A stretch of 64,000 nucleotides of DNA, taken from JAOPZW01 sp963788935. Its GTDB lineage: Bacteria; Actinomycetota; Thermoleophilia; Solirubrobacterales; Solirubrobacteraceae. Positions 56,834 through 64,000 of this stretch are shown here, in pieces; the stretch's first letter is position 1, and each line of letters begins with the position of its first letter. Below the pieces are notes generated by a model, which saw only the letters and a program-made list of their open reading frames with translations, was not told the origin of the DNA and made no database searches. The stretch is from positions 1,302,001 through 1,366,000 of the forward strand of contig CAWBIM010000004.1 in the NCBI GenBank assembly GCA_963788935.1, given 5' to 3'. The translations under genes and the position numbers were made by a program.

Positions 56834-57677
56834 GTGCGCCCCACGGTCCGCCGCCCCACCCTCCGCCGCCCGGGGCGGCGTGCGGCCGCGGCCCTCGCGG
56901 CAGCCGGTGCCGTCCTGGGCGCCGCGGGGTGCGGCGGGTCCTCGGGGCCGAGCGGCGCGGCCGCCGCAGGAGCCTTCGGGCCCGGCGTACTCGCTGATGC
57001 AGATGAACCTCTGCCTGTCCGGCCGCGCCGGCTGCTTCGGCCGCGTCGCCTATCCCGCCGGGGTGCAAGATGCCGTGGCGCGGATCCGGCAGGCCCGGCC
57101 GGACGCGGTCACGCTGAACGAGACCTGCCGCGGCGACGTCGAGCGGATCGCCCGCGAGACCGGCTACCACCTGCGCTTCACGCGGGTGATCTACGCGGGC
57201 GCGCTGCTGCCCTGCGTGCGCCCCGGCGGCCGCGGGCTGTTCGGCGACGCGGTGCTCACCCGGGCGCCCGTCGTGCGCTCCGAGACCCACGACTTCACGG
57301 GCCAGTCCGGCCCCGAGCGGCGGCGCTGGCTGTGCGTCACGACCCGCGGCGCCGTGGACGTGTGCACCGCGCACGTGAACACCCGCAGCAGCGTCGAGGT
57401 GGCCGGCAACGACGCGCAATGCGCGGAGATCGCGCGCATCCTCGCCCGGCGCGCGGCGGCCGGGACCGTCATCTTCGGGGGCGACGTCAACCGCCGCCAC
57501 TCCTGCGCGCCCGCCGGCGCCTGGACCCGCACCGACCGGGCCGGCGGCCAGGCCGCCGGGCTGCAGCACGTCTACGGCAGCCGCGCGCTCCGCTCGCCCT
57601 CGGCCCAGGTCATCCCGGCTCTCCACACCGACCACGACGTGCTGCTCGTCCGCGCGCGCCTCGCGCCGGACCGCTGA
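56834..57677 (+). CDS. Secreted lipoprotein of endonuclease/exonuclease/phosphatase fold (frame-broken)
   Basis: About 280 residues across a net +1 shift near 56993. N-terminal signal with lipobox LGAAGC, then YSLMQMNLCLSGRAGCF, DAVTLNETCRGDVERIARETGYHLRF (Glu metal ligand), DVCTAHVNTRSS, IFGGDVNRRHSCAP and HTDHDVLLV (catalytic-type Asp/His). A surface phosphoesterase or nuclease of the EEP family. GTG at 56834, 24 bp after the sigma factor. Confidence 0.8.
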
Positions 57678-57692
57678 CCCGGGGCCCGCCGC

Positions 57693-58709
57693 TCACGCGT
57701 CCCAGACGACCTCGATCGGCCGGTCGACGCCGGGGATCGGCAGCGTGGCGGCCTCGGCCTCGACCGCGGCGCGCGCCGCAGGCGACAGCCGCTCCCACGT
57801 CTCGACCCGCACCGTGTGCTGCGCGCGCCGCCACGTCCCGCGGATCTCGCCGTCGACGAGCAGCGCCCCGGGCCACACGCGCGGCGTCCAGAGCCGGGCC
57901 CGGCGCTCCTCGTCCGGGACGAGCAGCGCCCGCTCCGCGCCGGCGAGCAGCCAGTAGGCGTCGCCGCTCGGCAGCAGGCGGGTCGGCGTCGCGGTCGTGT
58001 CGGCGCGCATCGCCGGCTCGTCCTCGGGCAGCAGCCACGCATCGCCGAGCGGGGTGCGCACGGCCAGGAGCTCTCCCTCGAGCGCGGCGAACGCCGCGGC
58101 CGCCGGCGACGGCTTGACCCCGGCCCAATCGCCGAAGCCCTCGGCCGTCGCCGGCCCGAAGACGTGGAGGTAGCGGCGCGCGAGCTCGCGCCGCGCCTCG
58201 GCGGGGGCGATGTCGGGGGCCGGGACCGTCCAGACCACCGGCGCCCGCGCGCCCTCCCAGCGGATGGCGACGGTGCCCGTCGTCGCGGCGTAGCGGAACA
58301 GGTTCGAGTGGACGCCGAGCGCGGCCGCGACGTCGCGGTCGGTCATGCGGGTCCCGCCGAGCGCGGCGTGCAGCTGCGTCGCAACGCGCTCGGCCCGCTC
58401 ACGGCCCTTGGCGCTCTCGGGATGGCGGCCGAGCGAGAACAGCGCGAAGTCCTGAGCGGGCACGACGTAGGTGCTGAAGCGCGGCCCCCACAGCTGGGCG
58501 AGGGACGGGTCCTCCCACGTCGACGGCCCGACGTCCTCGATCCGCGCGTGGAGCGACAGCAGCGCCGCCCGCGGCATGCTGTCCTGCAGCCCGGCCCACG
58601 CGGCGCGCCGCAGCGCGTCCGGGCTCGCCGGCGCCCGCTGCTCGAGCCCGCCGACCCGTCGCCGGAAGGCCAGGATCTGTTCTCGGGTGAGCTCGAGGGA
58701 CGATGGCAC
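57693..58709 (-). CDS. Winged-helix DNA-binding domain protein (HTH_42/YcaQ-like)
   Basis: 338 residues. SLELTREQILAFRRRVGGL, LQDSMPRAALLSLHARIEDVGPSTWEDPSLAQLWGPRFSTYVVPAQDFALFSLGRHPE, and VWPGALLVDGEIRGTWRRAQHTVRVETWERLSP are typical of the AlkZ/YcaQ-related actinobacterial winged-helix family (PF06224). Some relatives are DNA glycosylases; the catalytic QxQ of true AlkZ is not evident. GTG at 58709; divergent from the formate dehydrogenase operon. Confidence 0.82.
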   Translation of the reverse strand: MPSSLELTREQILAFRRRVGGLEQRAPASPDALRRAAWAGLQDSMPRAALLSLHARIEDVGPSTWEDPSLAQLWGPRFSTYVVPAQDFALFSLGRHPESAKGRERAERVATQLHAALGGTRMTDRDVAAALGVHSNLFRYAATTGTVAIRWEGARAPVVWTVPAPDIAPAEARRELARRYLHVFGPATAEGFGDWAGVKPSPAAAAFAALEGELLAVRTPLGDAWLLPEDEPAMRADTTATPTRLLPSGDAYWLLAGAERALLVPDEERRARLWTPRVWPGALLVDGEIRGTWRRAQHTVRVETWERLSPAARAAVEAEAATLPIPGVDRPIEVVWDA

Positions 58710-58802
58710 CGGACCGGGGCGCCACGCTACCCCACGGCGCCCGAGGTCCGCATGCCGACGCACCGGCGTGCTCGTCCGGCGAACCGGGTACGGAGCGCCC
58801 CG

Positions 58803-61800
58803 GTGTCCGAGCGCCGTCTTCCTCCTCTGCTGCGCCAGTGGCGCGATCCCCTCGGGCTCGGCCGCGCCGCCCAGTCGCGGCGCTCGGCCGACGCTCGAGC
58901 CGCGGACGCAGCACCGCCGACCGCGTCGCGCGGTCGGTCTGCCCGTACTGCGCGGTCGGCTGCGGCCAGCGCGATCTACGCAAGGACGAGAAGGTCGTCG
59001 CAGATCGAGGGCGACCCCGACTCCCCCATCAGCCGCGGGCGGCTGTGCCCGAAGGGCGCGGCCTCCGAGCAGTACGTCAACAGCCCCCGGCGCGAGACGC
59101 GCGTGAAGTACCGCCGGCCGGGCGGGACCGAATGGGAGCACCTCGACCTCGACACGGCGATGGACATGATCGCCGACCGCGTCATCGCCACCCGCCGCGA
59201 GACGTGGGAGGACGCGACCGCCGACGGCAAGCCGCTGAACCGCACGCGCGGGTTCGGCCTGCTCGGCGGCGCGACGCTCGACAGCGAGGAGAACTACCTC
59301 ATCAAGAAGCTGTTCACCGCGCTGGGAGCGATCCAGATCGAGAACCAGGCGCGCATATGACACAGCTCGACCGTCCCCGGTCTGGGGACATCGTTCGGGC
59401 GCGGCGGTTCGACCACCTTCCAGCAGGATGTGCAGCACAGCGACTGCATCCTGATCATGGGGTCGAACATGGCCGAGTGCCACCCCGTCGGCTTCCAGTG
59501 GGTGATGGAGGCCAAGGAGCGCGGCGCGAACGTCATCCACGTCGACCCGCGCTTCACGCGCACCAGCGCGATGGCCGACCTGTACGTCCCGATCCGCAGC
59601 GGCAGCGACGTCGCGTTCCTCGGCGGGCTCGTCCGCTACATCCTCGAGAACGGCCGCGAGTTCACCGAGTACGTCCGCCACTACACCAACGCCTCGGCGA
59701 TCATCGCCGAGGAGTTCCGCGACACCGAGGACCTCGACGGCTTCTTCTCGGGCTTCGACCCCGAGACGGGCCTCTACAACCCGACGAGCTGGGGCTACCA
59801 GGACGCGGGCGGCGAGCTGACGGCGGGCAAGACCGAGGCGAGCGCCGACGTCTCGGGCGAGCAGGCCCACGGCGCGCACGGCATGACGCTCCCGGGCGGC
59901 CGGCCGCCGCACGTCGACCCCGACATGCAGCACCCGCGCTGCGTGCTGCAGCTGCTGCGCAAGCACTTCGCCCGCTACACGCCCGAGATGGTGCAGGAGA
60001 TCTGCGGCGTGCCGCGCGAGCAGTTCCTCGCCGTGGCGGAGGCGCTGTGCGCGAACTCGGGGCGCGAGCGGACCGGCGCGATCGCCTACGCGGTCGGTTG
60101 GACGCAGCCACACGGTCGGCGTGCAGATCATCCGCGCCGCCGCGATCGTGCAGCTGCTGCTCGGCAACATCGGGCGCCCCGGCGGCGGGATCCTGGCCCT
60201 GCGCGGCCACGCGAACATCCAGGGCTCGACCGACATCCCGACGCTCTACAACATCCTCCCGAGCTACATCCCGATGCCCCACCCGCAGGGGCACGCGACG
60301 CTCGAGGAGTTCGTCGCCAAGAACAGCCCGCGGCAGGGCGCGTGGGGCGACCTGCAGCGCGTACACGACGAGTCTGCTGAAGGCGTGGTGGGGCGAGCAC
60401 GCGACGGCCGAGAACGACTTCTGCTTCGGCCACCTGCCGCGCATCAACGGCGACCACTCGGTCTATCCGACGATGCTGCGGATGATCGAGGGCACATGCC
60501 GGGGCTACTTCCTCGTCGGCGAGAACCCGGCCGTCGGCAACGCCAACGCGCGCGTGCAGCGCCACGCGCTGGCGAGCCTCGACTGGCTCGTCGTCCGCGA
60601 CACGAACGAGATCGAGTCGGCGGCGTTCTGGTACGACAGCCCGGAGATCGAGTCCGGCGAGACGCGGACCGAGGACATCGCGACCGAGGTCTTCTTCCTC
60701 CCCGCCGCGGCCCACACCGAGAAGGACGGCTGCTTCACGAACACCCAGCGGCTGCTGCAGTGGCGCGAGAAGGCGGTCGAGCCGCCCGGCGACTGCCGCT
60801 CGGACCTGCAGTGGATCCACGACCTCGGGCCAGCGCATCCGCCGCAAGCTGCGGCCCTCGACGGACCCGCGCGACCGACCGGTCCTCGAGCTCACGTGGA
60901 ACTACCCGACCCACGGCCCCCACGGCGAGCCCGCGGCGGACGCGGTGCTGCAGGAGATCAACGGCCGCCACGCAGACGGCACGTTCGTGTCGAAGTACCA
61001 GGAGCTCAAGGACGACGGCTCGACGACCTGCGGCTCGTGGCTGCACGCGGGCATCTACGCCGACGGCGTCAACCAGGCCGCCCGCCGGCGCCCGCACACC
61101 GAGCAGGACTGGGTCGCCCGCGAATGGGGCTGGGCGTGGCCGGCCGACACCGCGTCAGCTCTACAACCGCGCCTCGGCCGACCCCGACGGGCGGCCGTGG
61201 TCCGAGCGCAAGCGCTACGTCTGGTGGGATGCGGCCGAGGGCGCATGGACCGGCCACGACCACGCCGACTTCCCGCCGGACAAGGCGCCGGACTTCGCGC
61301 CCGAGCCGGACGCGACGGGCATGGACGCGATCCGCGGGACCGCGCCGTTCATCGCCCACCCCGACGGCCTCGGCTGGCTGTGGGCGCCGTCCGGGCTCGT
61401 CGACGGCCCCGTGCCGACGCACTACGAGCCGCACGAGTCGCCGTTCGCCAACCCGCTGTACGGCCAGAGCGCGAACCCGCTGCGCCAGACGTTCCGCGAC
61501 CGCGACAACCCGTACAACCCGAGCGACGGCGCGCCCGGGGCCGACGTCTTCCCCTACGTCATGACCACCCACCGCCTCACCGAGCACCACACCGCGGGGG
61601 CGATGTCGCGGACGGTCATGTACCTCTCGGAGCTCCAGCCGGAGATGTTCTGCGAGGTCGGGCCGGCGCTCGCCGCCGAGCGCGGGCTCGAGCACGGCGG
61701 CTGGGCGACGCTCGTGACCGCGCGCGCGGCGATCGAGGCCCGGGTGCTCGTCACCGACCGGATGCGCCCGCTGCGGGTCATGGGCCGCGTCGTGCACCAG

Positions 61801-62007
61801 ATCGGCGTGCCCTACCACTGGGGGCGCCGCGGCCTCGTGACCGGCGACGCGGGGAACGAGCTCACCTCGCTCGCGCTGGACTTCAACGTCCACATCTCGG
61901 AGTTCAAGACGCTGACGTGCGACATCGTGCCCGGCCGCCGGCCCCGCGGCGCCGAGCTCACCGCCTTCGTCGCCGGCTACCGGCGCCGCGCGGGGGTCGC
62001 GTCCTGA
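58803..62007 (+). CDS. Selenocysteine-containing formate dehydrogenase, alpha (molybdopterin) subunit; frame-broken
   Basis: About 1,065 residues across a UGA (Sec) codon and about seven net +1 shifts (near 58920 x2, 59005, 60110, 60362, 60837, 61157). N-terminal 4Fe-4S site CPYCAVGCG...RGRLCPKG, Mo-bis-MGD region ENQARI-Sec-HSSTVPGLGTSFGRGGSTTFQQD, SNMAECHPVGFQWVMEAKERGANVIHVDPRFTRTSAMADLYVPIRSGSD, VGWTQHTVGVQI, GHANIQGSTDIPTL, GTCRGYFLVGENPAVGNANARVQR, THRLTEHHTAGAMSRTV, TLTCDIVPGRRP. Oxidises formate to CO2 and passes electrons to FdhB. The stop overlaps the FdhB ATG by 1 bp. GTG 58803 is the best start (VSERRLPPLLRQWRDPLG). Confidence 0.9.
59358..59389 (+). promoter_or_regulatory. In-frame UGA selenocysteine codon and SECIS hairpin
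   Basis: UGA at 59358-59360 lies exactly where family members have Sec/Cys (QARI-Sec-HSSTVPG). 12 bases later a hairpin GUCCCC-GGUCU-GGGGAC (59373-59389) has perfect 6-bp arms and the loop GGUCU, the same loop bases as E. coli fdhF/fdnG SECIS (AGGUCU), which SelB binds. Confidence 0.9.
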
Positions 62008-62906
62008 TGCCGGACGCCGCACTCGAGGTCCGCACCTACGGCGGCGACGCCCGCCCGCGCGTGGGCTTCTTCACCGACACGTCGCTGTGCATCGGCTGCA
62101 AGGCGTGCGAGGTCGCCTGCAAGGAGTGGAACGACGTCCCGGGCGAGATCGAGCCGTGGACCGGCGAGTCCTACGACAACACGCGCGCCCTCGGCGCGGA
62201 CACCTGGCGCCACGTCGCGTTCATCGAGCAGAAGGTCCCGGTCGGCGCCGACGGCGCGGCGCGGTCGCTCGTGCACACCGCGGCCGCCGAGGACCTCGCC
62301 GACCGCGCCGGCCTCGACACCTACCAGGAGGGCGACGGCCTGCGCTGGCTGATGGCCTCCGACGTGTGCAAGCACTGCACCGACGCGGCCTGCCTCGACG
62401 TGTGCCCGACCGGCGCGCTGTTCCGCACCGAGTTCGGCACCGTCGTCGTGCAGCAGGACGTCTGCAACGGCTGCGGCTACTGCGTCCCGGCGTGCCCGTT
62501 CGGCGTGCTCGACCGCCGCCGGGAGGACGGCCGGGTCTGGAAGTGCACCCTCTGCTACGACCGGCTGCGCGACGATCAGGAGCCGGCCTGCGCGCAAGGC
62601 CTGCCCGACGAACTCGATCCAGTTCGGCGAGCTCTCCGACCTGCGCGAACGGGCCGGCGCGCGCCTCGAGACGCTCGCCGCCGCCGGCCAGGACGAGGCG
62701 CGGCTGTACCTCGCCGACGACGAGGACGGCGTCGGCGGCGCGGGGGCGTTCTTCCTGCTGCTCGACGAGCCCGAGGTCTACGGCCTGCCGCCGGACCCGG
62801 TGGCGACGACGCGCGACCTGGGCACGGTGTGGGCGGCGGCCGGCGCGGCGGCGGTCGCGCTCGGCGCCGGGCTGGCCGCGGCCGTGCTGGGCGGGCGCGG
62901 CGATGA
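62007..62906 (+). CDS. Formate dehydrogenase beta (Fe-S) subunit, frame-broken
   Basis: About 300 residues with four [4Fe-4S] ferredoxin-type clusters: LCIGCKACEVACKEW, VCKHCTDAACLDVCPTGAL, VCNGCGYCVPACPFGVL and, after a net +1 shift near 62595, ACAKACPTNSIQFGEL. C-terminal WAAAGAAAVALGAGLAAAVLG is a membrane anchor helix. Carries electrons from the Sec/Mo subunit to the membrane subunit. The 3' end is uncertain; a TGA at 62904 fits only after further frame changes. Confidence 0.87.
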   Translation: MPDAALEVRTYGGDARPRVGFFTDTSLCIGCKACEVACKEWNDVPGEIEPWTGESYDNTRALGADTWRHVAFIEQKVPVGADGAARSLVHTAAAEDLADRAGLDTYQEGDGLRWLMASDVCKHCTDAACLDVCPTGALFRTEFGTVVVQQDVCNGCGYCVPACPFGVLDRRREDGRVWKCTLCYDRLRDDQEPACAQGLPDELDPVRRALRPARTGRRAPRDARRRRPGRGAAVPRRRRGRRRRRGGVLPAARRARGLRPAAGPGGDDARPGHGVGGGRRGGGRARRRAGRGRAGRARR

Positions 62907-63937
62907 GCGGCCGCCGGGGCGACGCGGCCGCGGGCGGAGCTGCGCTCCTACTACGGGCGGCCCGTCCTCAAGGCGCCGGTGTGGACGCACGAGATCCCGC
63001 TGTACTTCTTCGCCGGCGGCCTCGCCGGCGCCTCGTGCGGGCTGGCCTACCTCGCCGGCCGGCGCGGCGACGACGAGCTCGCCCGCCGCGCCTGGATCAA
63101 CGCCGCCGCCGGCGATCGGCGTGAGCCCGCTGCTGCTCGTCGCCGATCTCGGGCGCCCGCAGCGGTTCCTCAACATGCTGCGGCTGTTCAAGGTCACCTC
63201 GCCGATGAGCGTCGGCTCGTGGATCCTGACGCGCGACCGGCCTCGCCACGACGGTCGCGGCCGCCGACGCCTTGACCTCCTACGTGCCCGCCCGCGCCGG
63301 CACGGGCGGCGCGCGTCTCCGCGGCCGTGCTCGGGCCTGCCGCTCGCCACCTACACCGGCGCGCTGCTGGCCGACACCGCCGTGCCGGTCTGGCACGGCG
63401 CCCGCACGACGCTGCCGTTCGTCTTCGGCGCGAGCGCCGCCATGACCGCGGGCGCCGCCGCCGTCGCCACCACGCCGCCCGCCGCGGCCGCCCCCGCCCG
63501 CCGCCTGGCGGTCGGCGGCGCCGTCGCCACCGCCGCCGGGCTCGCGGCCATGGAGCACGGCCTCGGCCCGCTGGGCGAGCCGTACGACACCGGCGCCGCC
63601 GGCCGCTTCAAGCGCGCGGCGCAGGTGCTGACGGTCGCCGGGGCGGCCGTCGTCGCCGGCCTCGCCCGCCGCGGGCGGGCCCCCGCGACGGTGGGTGGCG
63701 GACTGCTGCTCGCCGGCGCGCTCTGCGAGCGCTTCAGCATCTTCCGCGCCGGCTTCCAGTCGGCCGCGGACCCGAAGTACGTCGTGGACCCGCAGCGCGC
63801 GGCGATCGACGCGGGCGACCGCCGCGGCGCGGTGCGCACCGCGGGGCGCCGTCGGCCGCCGCTCATACGCCATCGCGCTCGACGACGCCGAACGCCCCGT
63901 CGCCCGTCTGGCCCGCGACATCACGGTGCTCCCCTGA
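62903..63937 (+). CDS. NrfD-like (polysulfide reductase-type) membrane subunit of formate dehydrogenase, heavily frame-broken
   Basis: About 340 residues across six or seven net +1 shifts (near 62938, 63110, 63231, 63320, 63338, 63855). Reconstructed sequence: GRPVLKAPVWTHEIPLYFFAGGLAGASCGLAYLAGRRGD, GVSPLLLVADLGRPQRFLNMLRLFKVTSPMSVGSWILT, LPLATYTGALLADTAVPVWHGARTTLPFVFGASAAMTAGAAA. These are NrfD/PsrC-type quinol/quinone-interacting signatures, not the cytochrome b of FdnI. Eight or so membrane spans. Electrons probably pass to menaquinone. ATG 62903 overlaps FdhB end. Confidence 0.82.
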
Positions 63938-63940
63938 GCC

Positions 63941-64000
63941 ATGGACCTCGTCTTCCGCACCGTCTTCGTCTTCCTTCTGATCCTCGTCGTGACCCGCGCC
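63941..64000 (+). CDS. Probable DUF421 membrane protein, truncated by window end
   Basis: 20 codons: MDLVFRTVFVFLLILVVTRA, starting 3 bp after the NrfD-like stop. A single hydrophobic segment opening with MD-(L/A)-V-x-R is usual for DUF421 (YetF-like) proteins. Only a guess given the length. Confidence 0.45.
   Translation, partial: MDLVFRTVFVFLLILVVTRA

Noticed and set aside
59358..59360. UGA in fdhA as another sequencing error or nonsense mutation
   Set aside because: Frame is unchanged on both sides, the position equals the family selenocysteine and a SECIS hairpin with GGUCU loop follows at the right distance.

Overview
The window comes from a high-GC Gram-positive (actinobacterial) chromosome. 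Evidence is the extreme G+C bias at third codon positions, frequent GTG and some TTG starts, tightly overlapping ATGA/GTGA gene junctions, many TetR/ArsR/MarR/LacI regulators and DHA2-type exporters, and an actinobacterial-style formate dehydrogenase. A member of the Thermoleophilia (Solirubrobacterales-like) is my best guess, but this is inference from family content only. I see no rRNA, tRNA, CRISPR array, IS element, phage gene or replication origin.

Layout. 0-3.5 kb: START-domain/ArsR/DUF899 genes, a truncated hemoglobin and a LysR gene. 3.5-12.5 kb (minus strand): a five-gene catabolic operon (hydantoinase-like amidohydrolase, SDR, hydantoin racemase-like HyuE, zinc-type alcohol dehydrogenase, PLP gamma-family lyase) and a polyamine-type ABC importer operon (ATPase, two permeases, lipoprotein) that lacks its own binding protein. 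12.6-15 kb: a DHA2 exporter and its divergent TetR, with three GGAGG-N3-CCTCC operators. 15-21 kb: an acetyltransferase, a large CDP-alcohol phosphatidyltransferase/sulfatase fusion, small START/ArsR genes and two RibD-like reductases, then a 329-bp non-coding block with a 21-bp-stem palindrome. 21.2-33 kb: dimethylargininase; a minus-strand set (SDR, TetR, 2-oxoglutarate oxygenase, NTF2-like, glyoxalase-like); and a divergent plus-strand set (SDR, PotD-like binding protein, allantoinase-like amidohydrolase, TudS-related desulfidase-like protein, LigD-type polymerase domain, MOSC/ferredoxin-reductase fusion). 33-41 kb: an acyl-CoA ligase, DUF3237, an amidase, and an oxidative sugar-acid set (sugar dehydrogenase, lactonase, epimerase, IlvD/Edd dehydratase, plus an aldolase remnant). 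41.5-58.7 kb: an operator-linked dehydrogenase, an RsbU-like phosphatase, regulator/effector pairs, a LacI-controlled creatinase-like/amine-oxidase operon, an SMR pump, a second DHA2 exporter, an ECF sigma factor and others. 58.8-64 kb: a selenocysteine formate dehydrogenase (alpha, beta, NrfD-like gamma) and the first 20 codons of a probable DUF421 membrane protein.

The main unifying signal is a nearly identical 19-bp imperfect palindrome (consensus GATCATAACCGTTGTTATC) found four times, each time just upstream of an operon start: the hydantoinase operon, the ABC importer operon, the SDR/binding protein/amidohydrolase/desulfidase operon, and a lone MDR dehydrogenase. This ties genes spread over 37 kb into one predicted regulon for importing and degrading a cyclic ureide, hydantoin or possibly thiohydantoin/thiopyrimidine. 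The regulator is not identified.

Quality caveat. About 25 genuine-looking reading frames are broken by frameshifts that all have the same net sense (+1, equivalent to -2). They are dense in the last 5 kb. I read these mainly as residual sequencing or assembly errors and annotate the affected genes across the breaks. The UGA at 59358 in the formate dehydrogenase is different: it is in frame, sits at the family's selenocysteine position and is followed by a clear bacterial SECIS hairpin.
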